64,000 nucleotides of DNA, from NCBI GenBank assembly GCA_027922465.2, contig BQMF02000596.1, positions 1-64,000 on the forward strand, read 5' to 3'. The notes under the pieces are model-generated. The model worked only from the letters and a program-made list of their open reading frames with translations. It searched no databases and had not been told where the DNA came from. Numbering within the stretch: position 1 is the first letter of the stretch; each line of letters begins with the position of its first letter. Shown in pieces: positions 32,821-44,692 of this stretch. Made by a program: the position numbers and the translations under genes. The stretch comes from Turritopsis dohrnii (Eukaryota; Cnidaria; Hydrozoa; Anthoathecata; Oceaniidae).

Positions 32821-34460
32821 AGAAAAGAACGATCACAGTTCAAGATAATTATAAGTTTCTTCTATATATTTTCGTTTTTTATCTTAAAAATCCACTTGTG
32901 TAAATCTAAAAGGGCTTCTTTCCGCTGACATGCATGACACGGTGCTTTGGTTTCATGTAACCGCACGCATGAATTTTCAAAAAGCCACTAGGTTTGGAGA
33001 GTAAGAAAAAAGAAGAAAAGAAGAACAAGATGACCTTACGGGCAGAAAGATTTCTGCAAAATCAGCTTAAGTGTGAAAAAAGAAAGACTATGACATTCTT
33101 GAAATTTAAAGAAGATTGAATCATTACCACAATATATGTTTATTAAATTTATGATCATGAACTCCCCCAAAAATCCGGAAAAGCATATATACTTGTCACT
33201 ATAAAAACTTCGTACTAATAAACACCAATAAACTTGATTTTGTTGGTACGTAATGATATTAAGGATAATACAATGAGTATGCATGTAATCCCATCTAAAT
33301 GTTATGAATTTATGAATTCAATATATATGTCTAGTCAATCTTACTAACAGAATTCCTAAATCACAAGCAAAAAGAGGAAAACATAGATTTTTATCATGCA
33401 AAATATATCAAGAAATACATACAAAATCAACATACATAACTGAAAACAGAAATTTGTGCTTCAGTTTCATTAATATGTCATTGCCACCTTTCTAATTTAT
33501 AAATATGCATTACCTGAACTAAATTTAATGAAAAGATTATAAAGATTTATACAGAAATTTAAAAAACATTAAATTTTTAATTACGCATTATAGGAAAGCA
33601 TTATTGGAAAGCATAACTGACACAAAATCTTACATCAACTGCCAATAAACTTCATGAACAAAATAACATTGAATTTATATAGATGCTTACAGATATCACA
33701 GTGATTGTGTAGGTCTTTCAATATATCGGTCAATCTTCCTAATTACGAAAAGACTTCCCAATGGTAAACATAGATTTGGATTATGAAAATATGTGATTCA
33801 AACTTACTAAAATTAGCAAACATAACTGAAAGCAGAAAAAACGTACAGTCAAGATAAGTTTCCTATTTGTTATCGTAAATGGAAGTCCTCATTCCTAATT
33901 ACAGACATTGATAATACAGCCAAAAACTATACAAGTAAACATGCTAAAATAGCTGAAGAAACATCAAACATCAAATGATATGATGCAGGAGAGAGTAGAC
34001 AGACATCCTTGGCTTTTAGAGCTGAAGAGGAAACTGAGCTGAGCTGTGCGTATCCAGAGCTAAAAAGCATTACGGCCCGCACATAAAAAAACAACCTTTT
34101 GTATTAAGAAAAGCTAAAGAATCCCAGACATTTTCCAAAAAACAAAAGAATTCGTTCCTTTTTTCACAAACTTTTTTTTGATAAAACTTTGAGAACTTGT
34201 TTTTAAAAAAGAATGAACACAGTAGAATCATTGATAGATAATTATAAATTTCTACCATTTACTTTCGGTTTTGGAAGTGTAATTCTTCTTTGAAATCTAT
34301 TCCACATTGATCAATCCTTTGGAAATCTAAGTTTTCTTCGGTCACGCTGGTAGTCTACCATTATACGAACGGCGTGCAATTGTTAAGTCGAAAAATACTT
34401 GGATGATCACATGGCGGAAATTCAAACCAATAAACTAGCGCTATTGAAGTTAGTTAGCAC
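32821..34460. repeat. LR repeat copy 3
   Basis: Complete unit with 'actaggtttggagagtaag' near 32990 and the end block 'tggcggaaattcaaaccaa' near 34410. The preceding 32821-32980 ('agtgctttggtttcatgtaa'-type block) is shared with 52430-52580. It contains two 'gtcaatctt.ct' sub-blocks (33338, 33730), so the unit is itself built from diverged sub-repeats. Confidence 0.82.
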
Positions 34461-34540
34461 CTTTTCGTAATAGTGGCGCTTTATGCACCAATGAACATTG
34501 AGACGGCGGTTGTATGAACCAATGAATTTCGAGATAAAAA

Positions 34541-36030
34541 AAATCGCTAGGTTTGGACAGTAAGAAAAAACAGATGAAGAAAAACAAGATGCCCTTGCAG
34601 GCATAAGGATTTCTGCAAAATCAGCTGAAGTATGAAAAGAGAAAGACTACAAGATTCTTGAAATTTAAGAAAAGTTTAATCTGCAATATATATTCATTAA
34701 ATTTCTGATCATGTACTCCGCAAAAATCTGGAAAAACATAATTGTCACTATGCAAAACTTTATACCAATAAACATCAATAAACTTGATTATATCTGAATG
34801 ACATAAGTTCTTTATTTTGTTGGTACGAAATGATATTAAGTATTCAGTGATCAATGAGTATGCATGTAAGTCAATGTAAATGTTATGAATTTAAATATGT
34901 ATTGTCAATCTTCCTAACAGAATTCCTAAGGACAAAAAGGAAAGCGTAGATTTTAATGATACGAAATACATCCATATACATACAAAATCAACATACATAA
35001 CTGAAACTTAAACTTAAAAACTTAGAAACTTAAAAAAACATTAGATTTTTAATTACGCATACACCCCAGGAAATTATTAAAGCATAGCTGACACAATATG
35101 AAACTTACGTTAACTGCCAATAAACTTAATGAACAAAAGAACAATAAATTTAAATAGATGCTGTAAGATATCACAGTGATTACGTAAGTCTTTCAATATA
35201 TGGTCAATCTTCCTAATAACGAAAAGACTTCCCAAACAAAAAAAAGTAAACAAAGATTTGGATTATGTAAATGTGTTATTTAAATTAGCAAACATAACTG
35301 AAAGCAGTTAAAATTTAAATACAGTCAAGATAAGTTTCCTATTTGCTATCGTAAGTAGGGAGTCCCATTCCTAATTAAGGGCATTGATAATAATACAGCC
35401 AAGAACTATACAAGTAAATATTCTAACATAGCTAGAGAAATATCTAACATAAAATGATGCAGGCAGAGGTTAGACAGATATTCTTGTTGTTGGAGCTGAA
35501 GAGGAAACTGAGCTGAGCTGTACGTATCCAGAACTTAAAAGGCATTACAGCCCACAAATGAAACAAACGAGCTTTTGTATTTAGAAAAGCTTAAAAGAAT
35601 ACCAGACATTTTCAAAAAAAGAAAAACCTTTCCTTTTTGACACACTGTTTTTATAAAACATTGAGAACTTGTTTTTAAAAAATGAACAATGAATGAACAC
35701 AGTAGAATCTTTGTAAGATAATCATAAATTTCTACGCTCTACTGTCGGTCTGGGAACTGTAAATCTATTCAACATTGATCAATCAACTTTTGGAAGTTTC
35801 TTCGGTCACGCTGTAGTGTACCATTTTGTGAACGGCGTGCAAATGTAAGTCGAAAAATACCCGGATGATCACATGGCGGAAATTCAAGCCAATAAACTAG
35901 CGCTATTAAAGTTAATTAGCACCCTTTCGTAATAGTGGCGCTTCATGCACCAATGAACTTTGAGACGGTGGCTGTATGAACCAATGAACTTCGAAATAAA
36001 AAAATCGCTAGGTTTGGACAGTAAGATGAA
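34541..36030. repeat. LR repeat copy 4, in tandem with copy 3
   Basis: Starts 'aaaatcgctaggtttggaca' and ends with 'tggcggaaattcaagccaa' (35875) plus ~80 bp. At 36001 the start block occurs again and is cut by a poly-A run and Penelope sequence. Copies 3, 4 and the start of a fifth are head-to-tail with a period of about 1.46-1.55 kb. Confidence 0.85.
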
Positions 36031-36059
36031 AAAAAAAAAAAAAAAACTAAGAAAAACAA

Positions 36060-36165
36060 CGACGAAAGTAAAGGCTTTCTTGCTTACGCAGAAATCCAAA
36101 AAACGAAAGCCGGTTGTAATAGCTTTCTTGCTTTCGCAGAAATCTAAAAACAAAGCCGGTTTGAA
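36060..36165. repeat. tandem copies of a 40-60 bp hairpin motif
   Basis: 'tttcttgctttcgcagaaat' or a one-base variant occurs twice here, each near 'aagccggtt'. Single copies are at 45080-45115, 54335-54380 and 55240-55285. The core folds as TTTCTTGC-TTTC-GCAGAAA. Confidence 0.7.
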
Positions 36166-36181
36166 TAAAAAGAATAACGAA

Positions 36182-36236
36182 CACAATTTGTTTAAAAGCT
36201 TTTCAGCTTACGCCATCTTCAGTAAAAACATAATTT
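36182..36236 (-). ncRNA. hammerhead-like fold in Penelope terminal repeat (minus)
   Basis: Minus strand: GUUUUUA, CUGAAGA (36222-36216), UGGCGUAAGCU (short stem II), GAA, palindrome AAGCUU, U, then UAAACAAA pairing with the stem I strand. One U precedes stem II, as in the 19.5-kb copy. Weak stem II makes this less certain. Confidence 0.48.
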
Positions 36237-36375
36237 GAAACAATTTCCGTATAAAACAAACTATTTATACAAGTCACTGTTTCGTAAAATCACCAAATTA
36301 GCTTCACATTTTTACATCAAGTATAAAACAATGAAAACATTAAAAACGGTCTAATTTCATATTTACAAGTTAAAA
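36182..36375 (-). repeat. Penelope terminal repeat, inverted copy
   Basis: Reverse complement of the segment split between 39950-40032 and 44945-45040: 'gttttatacttgatgtaaaa', 'tttggtgattttacg', 'gttttatacggaaattgttt', then the hammerhead-like block. With the plus-oriented partner it forms inverted termini around the 36.4-39.9 kb Penelope pieces. Confidence 0.72.
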
Positions 36376-36382
36376 TTCTCAT

Positions 36383-37916
36383 GTGACACCAGCAGCTCAA
36401 GTAATAGCAGAATACCTGAAACCACTTTTTAGTGAAAATCCATATGTAATCTGCAATACACAAGAATTTCCGAAGCTGATCAAAAAACAACCTCCTTTAC
36501 AGCCTGATGAGGTGTACATCTCATACAATGTAGAATCTCTGTTTACCAACATCCCCATTGAAGAGATTATTGAGTATCTTCTAGACGAAATTTATGATAA
36601 ACATAAATTGAAACCTACAGAGGCGTAGTTAGGGTCAGTCAGAAAAAGTGGAGGAGTTCAACATTATGATATTTCTTTTCAGTCTTAAGTATCGATTAGG
36701 CTACTTGCACGCTTTCCTTTTCTACCCTAAATGACTTAACTCTCTTCCACAAACTTTGACTGACGTCTGGCTACGCCTCTGACCTATGATAGAACTAACC
36801 ATGGTGAGCTCAAAGTATTAAAAAACAAACAGATGGCTGCACAATGGGAGGACCTCTATCAGTAACGTTTTCTAACATTTACATGACAAAAATGGAGAGA
36901 GATGCAATTGTACTACCAAGAGAAACATCTTTCTACAAACGATTTGTAGACGACATCTTCACCAAGCGTAAATCTGACAAACCAGATCCATTGTTTGAAT
37001 CTTTGAATAGTTACCATAGAAACATCAAACTGACCTGTGAAATCAATCCAGTGAAGTTCCTTGACATGAACCTCATTCATAAGAACAATGAAATCATTAC
37101 CGTAGTTTATAGAAAGGATACAAAACTCACGTCACATTGGTCATCATGTGATACAAACGGAATGCTATTAACGGTGATCTCAGCAGAGCAAAGCGGATTT
37201 CATCAAACTTTGGAAAAGAAAAGAAGGGTATTCGTGCAAAGTTTTTGGAAGCAGACTACCCAAAAACATTCATTAATAGTGTTATCCGGGATTACGAAAC
37301 AAAAAGATCAAACAAAACTACCGATGTAGATGAGATGATAATCCCCGAGGACTTCTTCGAACAACCTAAGGAGCTTTTGCTGCTTGAATTACCCTATTGT
37401 AATGAAAATGAGCTGATTTTAAAGGGGTTTAAGAACAAATTTCACGAATTTACCAAACACAAGTATGACGTTGCAATAAAATGGATCACTAAAAAAGTCA
37501 AGAGCTTGTTTTCCCTAAAGGATAAAAACCCACACCCACCCTGTATCATTTACGAAGGTTTGTGTGTTTGTGGTTAAAATTATATTGGTGAGAATGTACG
37601 TAATTCGTCTGTAAGGTGAAGAGAACATGAAGTTGTCAGAAAGGACTCTGAACCCGCTAAACACCTCAGGGACAATGAGAATCATAAATTTGAATAGGAA
37701 GTGTTACTGTCAGCTCCTAAGAACTTTAGACAAAGAAAAAATCTTGAAGCATCTATTATAGCTATCAAAGGCCCTTCATTAAATAATCAAATACAATGTG
37801 TCCTCCAGAAAGCGGGCACCTTGTTTAAAACACAAATAACTGCTCGAATTTTTAACAATACAATGCGGTTTTTATACCGTAGGAAAGAGAATTTTTTGAG
37901 CTTTCCAAAAATATAA
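36383..37916 (+). pseudogene. Penelope-like RT + GIY-YIG, frameshifted
   Basis: 36383-36617: YISYNVESLFTNIPIEEIIE (RT motif A region). After a 164-bp insertion, 36844-37140: TMGGPLSVTFSNIYMTKMER (motif B), SFYKRFVDDIF (catalytic FVDD) and VKFLDMNLIH. A frame change near 37140-37245 leads to 37245-37577 ending PPCIIYEGLCVCG. After a stop comes NYIGENVRNSSVR, the GIY-YIG nuclease core (CxC, NYIGE). 37701-37916 extends the C-terminus weakly. The YVDD Asp pair is intact, but there are several frame breaks. Confidence 0.85.
36618..36781. mobile_element. 164-bp inverted-repeat MITE (CAGAGGCGTAG ends)
   Basis: Starts CAGAGGCGTAGTTAGGGTCA and ends with the approximate complement ('gtctggctacgcctctg'), flanked by ACCTA at 36613-36617 and 36782-36786. 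It interrupts the Penelope RT between motifs A and B. The terminus resembles hAT-type ends, but the visible duplication is 5 bp, not 8. Confidence 0.8.
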
Positions 37917-37919
37917 GTT

Positions 37920-38240
37920 GTTATTTATAAAAATTTTTATTTTAACGAATATTAAGTATTTTTTGTTTCGATACGGTTGTTATATTTGTGATGATCAATA
38001 AAACAGACTTTTAACGAGCAATTAACCTTTTGTTTCGATAAAACAACCGCTGTTGGTGGTGTTGTGCTAATTTTGTCACGAAATTTTTTCAAAAGGCGCA
38101 AACTTTTTTTCATTGTGTAAACTTACCTTAAACTTTTTATTATGACATAATAATTTCATATTCCCAACGCATTGCCAGAATCTTTATAAGCGAGAAAACA
38201 AACTTTTCATGAAATTCATTCAATCATGCTGTTTACAGTG
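37920..38240. other. Penelope 3' flank / mariner boundary, unresolved
   Basis: Two 'ttttgtttcgata(a)' motifs (37969, 38031) and no ORF. I could not find the left terminus of the mariner remnant that follows. Confidence 0.4.
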
Positions 38241-38241
38241 C

Positions 38242-38365
38242 TGCAGCGAACTTTCGTTGTAAGAAAGTTTCATGAGACAAAAAGTTATGTAGCTGTTATT
38301 CACGCCTTTAGACAACAGTTTCTGGGTAGAAATCCACCATCAAAAACCACGATTCAAAGTTTTTA
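38242..38365 (+). pseudogene. mariner-type transposase N-terminal remnant
   Basis: LQRTFVVRKFHETKSYVAVI, HAFRQQFLGRNPPSKTTIQS then stop. It matches the helix-turn-helix N-terminus at 9129 (FVVARYLETKSYQAV). A candidate right terminus 'tggtggacacactgta' lies at 38716-38731, so an internally deleted element probably spans this stretch. Confidence 0.68.
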
Positions 38366-38739
38366 AATCTTTGTAAAAGAGTTTTAGAAATGAAACTTTC
38401 AAGTTTTAGGCTTGTAAAAACGTAAAGGTTTCCTTGTATAAACGCAGCTTTGTTGCAATATTTTAGCATTTTATGATTTCCCATGCTACTCGAGTTGTTA
38501 ATTCCCATTCATGCAAGAGTTAATTGATCATTATTGTTTTAATGTCATGGTTTCATGGTAAATTCGATTATATTTCCCAAAAAAATTGGTTATTCTATGA
38601 AAAAGGTCATATATTTAGAAAGAGCAAAAATATTTATTCCTGTTAATATAAACATTAAAAAATACAAGCAGCAAAAACAAAACATATGCTTATTGAAAGT
38701 TAGGTGCCCACTTTCTGGTGGACACACTGTAGAAACTAA

Positions 38740-39255
38740 ATTACTCAAATTAATTCGCAATGGTGTCACATGAGAATTTTAACTTATAAATATGAAAATA
38801 GAACTTTCTGGTCGGCGCGGGAGCAGCTGATCTTTCATTAGCATTTGATGCACATCACAAAATAGAATGAAAATCTGTGGTCATCATCTAAATACACAGA
38901 CAACCTTTTGGAAGTAAAGCATTTAATTACCTATGAAGGTGCATTGTGTCCTACTCAAAATTAACTTAATGATATTCTGTGTTAATTGTAATGCATTTAT
39001 CAATTAAAGCACACACCCACATGTTTACATGTTGTCTTTTCATTTGAACAAATTCCCTCTTCACTTATATAGTCTTATTATTTATCATTATTGTTTTTCT
39101 AATTTTGTTGTTTAGTTTTTGTGTCGTCTGTTAGTTTTAACTGTATCTCTGCATGGATGGATAGCAATTTTATGTTCTTAATCTTATATATAAAAAATCG
39201 ACAGTTGTTTTCCTTTAATTCTTATTTTCAATGAAGAAAGACGAAAACATATTTG
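38740..39255. other. no feature recognised
   Basis: AT-rich spacer; no supported ORF or shared repeat. Confidence 0.45.
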
Positions 39256-39258
39256 TAA

Positions 39259-39645
39259 TTGTATTGTCTAAGCTTTGTTAAACGAACCAGATGGAAAGCA
39301 TATCTTTGCGAAAAACAGAAAAAGATGATGGACAACAATGACATCGCCAGAGAAACATTTAGTCTCAAAACATGTGTTACAAAATGGTTAGAGACAAAAA
39401 TCCGTGAACACCCCAACAGATTCTTACTGAATTTGAATGTCGATGTAAACAGCATTAAATCATCCAAGAATATATTGGTATTTGCCGATAAATCCAACAT
39501 CTACGAAATGAAAAGCGATGATTGCAAAAAATTATTATATACATGACAATATCACAAAATCATACCAAAAAGCTGATGTGTCAGTAAAAAAAGAAAACGA
39601 CATTGAAACAATTGCATTTGCGAAAAAATTGTACCTCTTTTAACA
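39259..39645 (+). pseudogene. RT N-terminal fragment of the 5605-8220 Penelope type
   Basis: WKAYLCEKQKKMMDNNDIAR, ETFSLKTC, SSKNILVFADKSNIYEMKSD and KKLLYT, then after a stop and frame change ITKSYQKADVSVKKENDIET. It parallels WKAIFFESEDDKVDPTRETF / IYVPADKSTNMYKMRKSEYE / STYKKADPGIKDSID at 7990-7600. The rest of the protein is absent. Confidence 0.75.
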
Positions 39646-39949
39646 TATGTATTTGTATTGTCAGTATTTTTTAATATTGTCACTTAATTTTAATATACAG
39701 TCATTTCTGTTTGGAATTCATCTGTTCAGAGAGAAGTTTGTTTTTGAAGTCTTTATGATTAAGAGAATCAAGGTCTGCAGAGAAATTTTGTGAAGTATAC
39801 CATCCATTAATCGCTGTCACTTTAGCACTCAGAAATTGCTATTTTGACCTTCCTAGAGCAAAAATGTTTTTGATTTTTATTTTTTTTTTGCACCCCAATA
39901 TTTTTTAACTTTGCTGAAAGCGCTGATTTTCAGGCCTCATGACCTCTTA

Positions 39950-40032
39950 TTTAATCTTTTAATTGTTTTATACTTGATGTAAAAATGTGTAGCCAATTTG
40001 GTGATTTTACGGAACAGAGACTTGTATAAATA
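39950..40032 (+). repeat. Penelope terminal repeat, left part
   Basis: 'gttttatacttgatgtaaaa' through 'cttgtataaata' matches the inverted copy at 36290-36375. It is interrupted at TA by a 224-bp MITE and, within it, by copia; it continues at 44945. Confidence 0.75.
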
Positions 40033-40256
40033 CAGTGTGTATCAAATGTCTTCTTATTTTAAGAATTTAATGAACCAAATCGTTGAGTTTTTCTTCAATA
40101 TCTTTTCAAAGAACAAATATTTTGGCAAACATTTTATAATAATGGACAGAGCATGAAAAGCTCTTTCTTGTGATATAAAATTCACAATATTTTATGAGAC
40201 ATCTAATGAAATATGCGCTTTGAAAGTTGGTGGATAAGACATTTTGATACACACTG
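40033..40256. mobile_element. 224-bp mariner-type MITE, hit by copia at its right end
   Basis: CAGTGTGTATCAAATGTCTT and the complementary right end (aagacattttgatacacactg), with TA at 40031-40032 and 40257-40258. It is related to the right half of 19598-20866 (shared 'tttct.gtgatata', 'ggtggataa.aca'). The copia target duplication CTGTA (40254-40258) covers its last bases. Confidence 0.83.
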
Positions 40257-40258
40257 TA

Positions 40259-40505
40259 TGTTGATAATAGACAAAAGATTGTTTCTATACTGAATATGTG
40301 ACTCGTATGACGTATGTCTATTTCTATTTCGACAATGCGTTGGTTTCTTTTTATGTATGTAGCGTGTTGCATTGTTTAGTTTTTTCTATAGGTCTTTGTT
40401 TTTTACGTTCTTGTTTTTAACGAGTCTGTACATGATGTAAGTTTTTTACTTGAAGAAGTTCTATGTTAGAATTGGAAAAGTTCTCTGTGCAAAATAACTT
40501 TAACA
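40259..40505 (+). repeat. copia 5' LTR
   Basis: 247 bp, begins TGTTGATAATAG and ends AACTTTAACA. It should hold the promoter for the genomic RNA. Appears identical to 44693-44939. Confidence 0.95.
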
Positions 40506-40519
40506 GGTTATGGGCCCAG
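40506..40519 (+). promoter_or_regulatory. copia primer binding site
   Basis: GGTTATGGGCCCAG, immediately after the 5' LTR, complementary to an internal part of initiator tRNA-Met, as known for copia of Drosophila, which is primed by a tRNA half. Confidence 0.85.
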
Positions 40520-40589
40520 ACAACCGCATGTTTTAAAACACGAAGTTTATGTTATATCTTGATCCAGTATAGTATTACTTTCGCTGATT

Positions 40590-43500
40590 ATGGCTATGGC
40601 TGCTGATAAGGAATTTGACTTTAAATTTGAGAAACTTACAGCTGAGAACTACCATACGTGGAAGTTTAATATGAAAATGTTTTTAATCGGAAGAGATCTC
40701 TGGGAGATTGTGAATGGTTCCGAAGTTTTAAACGAAGCTGGTGATGAAGAAGAGAAACGTAAATTTAAAAAGAGAGAGAATCTTGCTCTTGCTAGTGTTT
40801 GTTTATCAATCTCGACTAATCTCCAAATCTATGTACGTTCTGCTGAAACTGGAAAGGAAGCTTGGGATAGCTTAGCAAAACATTTCCAGCAGAAGACGCT
40901 TTCGAGAAAAATACAGCTGCGAAGAAAGTTGTATTCAGCAAAGTTACAGAAAGGTGGTGATATGGTTGAACATATCAATTCTGTCAAGACGATTGCGGAA
41001 CATTTAGAAGCAATAGGCGATCCTATAGCTGAACACGATTTAGTTATCATTTTGATAAGTAGTCTTACTGAAGAATTTAATTTTCTAATAACTGCATTGG
41101 AAACCATTGCTGAAGATAATTTGACATGGGAGTATGTCCGTGACCGTTTAATTCATGAAGCTGAAAAGATGAAATTTCCTGCGTCAAAGGACAGAGTTAA
41201 GGATGCTCTTTTCACTAAAAATCCGAAAGATCCGAAAAAACCGAAAGAGTTTATATGTCATTATTGTAAAGGAAAAAACCATTATGCCCGAGATTGTACC
41301 AAGAAAAAGCGTGATGAGAATGCCAAACAAAAAGCAAATTTGTCTAACCAGACTGATCAGTCGCCAGAAATCGCTCTCGTGTCCTCTAATCCGAATAATG
41401 GAGAAGAATGGTGGATAGATTCTGGAGCATCTCAACATATGACTAATGAGAGGAAAAGCATTAAAAACTTTCATAAGTTCAATCAACCATTGTGCATTCA
41501 ATTAGCAGATAATAGTTGTCTGTATTCGTATGGAAAAGGGGAAGTGCATTTAACCGTGCTGAATAAAGACGAAAAAGTCGATATTGTTTTGAAGGACGTT
41601 CTTTACGTGCCGAAATTGCAAAACAAACTTTTCTCACTGCCGTCTGTTACGGAGAAGGGTGCTGTTGTTGAGTTCCAGGGACAATCATGTGGTATTAATA
41701 TCGATGGGAAGGATTACGTTATTGGCCATAAACATGGCAAATTGTATAAACTCAATACTGTGGATTTTAATGAAACTTGTTGCATTGGAAAGGCAACCAA
41801 ACCGCAATCCTTACATTTATGGCACCAACGATATGGTCATTTAGGTTATGAAAGTTTAAAATCCTTAAATGACAAAGAATTAGTTACTGGTTTGCAGATC
41901 GATCCTAAAGAGATGAGTGACCTAAAGTGTGAAGGCTGTGCAGTTGGAAAACAACACCGAAATTCGTTTCCAAAAAGGTCAGAATCTGAAACTGAGCAAC
42001 CTTTGGAGTTGATCCACAGTGACGTCTGTGGACCTATGAGTATTGATTCAGTGGGAGGATCGAAATATTTTGTTACCTTCATCGATGACTTTTCCAGATA
42101 TACCGTACTATACACTATGAAGGCTAAAAGTGAAACACTGTCGAAATTCAAAGAGTATGTTGCTTTGATGGAAAATGCTGCAGGTCGTAAAATTAAGAGA
42201 CTCCGCTCCGACAATGGTGGCGAATACACTTCAAATGAGTTTAATCAGTTTTGTAAAGATAAAGGGATCCAACGAGAGTTTACGATTCCTTATTCGCCAC
42301 AGCAAAATGGTGTTTCCGAGAGAATGAATCGTACCATCCTCGATTTAGCGAGATCAATGCTTCATCAAACTAACCTAGGCTTGGAGTTTTGGGCTGAAGC
42401 GGTTGCAACAGCGGTTTACGTTCGAAATCGCAGTCCAACGTCGAAATTGAAAGATCAAACACCATTCGAATGCTGGTTTGAAAAGAAGCCTGCCGTACAC
42501 CACTTGCGAGTTTTCGGTTGCAAAGGTATGGTTCACGTGCCTTCTGAAAACCAAAAGAACAAATTAGATAAACGTTCTATTTCATGCATCTTCGTTGGTT
42601 ACCCTAGTGATAGCAAAGGGTACAAGTTATTTAATCCTGAATCAAGAAAAATGATTCGAAGTAATGATGTTCTGTTTTTTGAAGAGGAATTTCCGAAAGT
42701 GGGAGACTCCACCAAACGAGACATTATCGATGAACCTTGTGAGTTTTACTTTCATTCAAATGTTGATGAGATTGCTGACCATGCACCTGAAGATCAACCT
42801 GTACCTGAACACCAAGCTGCTCCTGACCAAGCTATTCAACGAGAAGTCCCTAACGTAATCAATCAACGTATTCAACGCGAGAGAAGAGCACCTGATCGTC
42901 TCGGTGTTCTTACTGGAAATTGGTGGGATTTCGTTGAAAATGCTAGCATTGCTGTTAGTAATAATGAGCCTTCCAGCTATGAAGAAGCAATGAGTTGCAG
43001 CAAAGCTGATCAATGGCGTAAAGCTGTTCAAGATGAGATGGATTCACTCATCAAAAATCGCACCTGGGATCTAGTCGATCTTCCTGAAGGAAAAAATGTA
43101 GTTGGTAGTCGCTGGGTTTTCAAAGAGAAACGTGGTGCAGATGGTCAAATCAACAGACACAAAGCTCGTCTTGTTGCTCAAGGATATTCCCAAAAGCAAG
43201 GCATTGATTTTGATGATACTTTCGCTCCTGTTGCCAAATATAATTCTATAAGGACTGTCTTAGCTATTGCTAATGAGCTCAATCTTGATGTTCATCAAAT
43301 GGATGTCAAAACTGCATTTTTAAATGGAGATCTAGATGCAGAAATCTACATGAAACAACCTAAAGGTTTTGTCGATGATCCGAGCAAAGTTTGCAAGCTT
43401 CATAAAAGTATCTATGGTCTGAAACAAGCTGCTCGTTTGTGGAACTTAAAAATCGATCGCTATTTGAAAGAAAATGGGTATAACGCTAGTGATGCTGATC

Positions 43501-44660
43501 CATGTATTTATTACAAATGTGTCAAAGAGAATAACAGAATCTCTTTGATGATTATTGCTATTTATGTTGATGATGTCATTTTAGCATCTGATGATCTTGA
43601 ACTTCTCGACCAGGAAAAGAAGAATCTCGAGAATGAATTTGATATGGTTGATCAAGGTGAAATTAATTACATCCTTGGTATGTCAATTAAGCGAGATCGT
43701 AAAGAAGGTATTCTTCGAATCAGTCAAACAGCTTATTTACAAAATGTGCTAAAGCGTTTTGGAATGGATGAGTGTAAGCCAGTATCAACACCAATGGAGA
43801 CTGGGAAGCTTTTCGAAAAAATGCCCACAGAAGATCACCCTGTCAATCTCAAGGATTACCAAGCTGCTATTGGATCACTCATCTATGCTTCCATCGGTAC
43901 ACGACCTGATCTATCTTATGCAGTTGGAGTATTAAGCCAGTTTATGTCTAACCCTAGCCAAGAACACTGGAAAGGAATCAAACGTGTGTTTCGTTACATA
44001 AAAGGGACATTGAACTATTGTTTAGAGTTTGTCGCATCGAAAACAAATAAAGTCAATTTGTCTGTTAAATAAATTTAAAAACACAGATCATTGTCAAGTG
44101 ACAATGTAACTCGGTTACGAAAAGCTTCGTGCTAGTTTTTATATAAAAAATATATCTGTGTTTTTAAATTTATTTAATTGATTTTTTGGCTGATCAATTT
44201 GTCTGCTTACACTGACGCTGATTGGGCAGGTGATAAGATATCCAGAAAGTCGACATCTGGGTACGTCTTTCAGATTGGAGGGTCTCCAATCACATGGCGA
44301 TCACAGCGTCAATCTGTTATTGCACTGTCTTCTACAGAAGCTGAGTACATTTCTCTCAGTCATGCTGCACAAGAAGCAACTTGGCTTCGACAATTATTGA
44401 ACGACATTGGGTTCAAACAAACAACGCCAACGACATTGTATGAAGACAATCAAGGTGCTATTGGACTTAGCAAAAATCCAAGATCGAATTCAAGAACAAA
44501 GCACATCGACATTAAATTTCATTACGTTAGACAAGCTGTTGGAGAGAAAGTGATTAAAGTCGAATATTGCCCCACAGATGAGATGGTTGCTGATATCTTA
44601 ACGAAAAGCTTACCCAAAGCGAAATTTGATAAACTTCGAATCATGTTAGGTGTGAAATGA
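40590..44660 (+). pseudogene. copia Gag-Pol polyprotein, interrupted once in RNase H
   Basis: ATG at 40590 opens 1161 codons to a stop at 44070-44072. Gag: YHTWKFNMKMFLIGRDLW near residue 21; CCHC knuckle CHYCKGKNHYARDC at 223-236. Protease: WIDSGA, catalytic Asp ~277. Integrase: HHCC region LHLWHQRYGHLGY...CEGC, then D478, D541 (RSDNGGEY) and E577, a DD35E triad. RT: FDDTFAPVAKYNSIRTVLAI, YVDD at 992-995. RNase H resumes at 44206 (AYTDADWAGD, LSSTEAEYISL, KHIDIKFHYVR) and ends at 44660. The only defect seen is a 129-bp insertion plus a 12-bp duplication; its first in-frame stop truncates the protein before RNase H. All upstream catalytic residues are present, so protease, integrase and RT could still be made. 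Confidence 0.94.
44065..44193. mobile_element. 129-bp palindrome-ended insertion inside copia
   Basis: Flanked by a 12-bp direct duplication TCAATTTGTCTG (44053-44064, 44194-44205). It carries perfect 24-bp inverted repeats at 44065-44088 and 44154-44177 (TTAAATAAATTTAAA...). Sixteen further bases (44178-44193) lie outside the right repeat. Internal hairpin CATTGTC-AAGT-GACAATG. No ORF. Removing insert plus one duplication restores the copia frame. Element family unknown. Confidence 0.85.
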
Positions 44661-44692
44661 CTGTCAGACTCACCATACTCGTCAAGTGGCAG

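Noticed and set aside
36884..36990. Group II intron or bacterial-type RT
   Set aside because: The FVDD and TMGGPLS motifs are followed by a GIY-YIG core of Penelope type.
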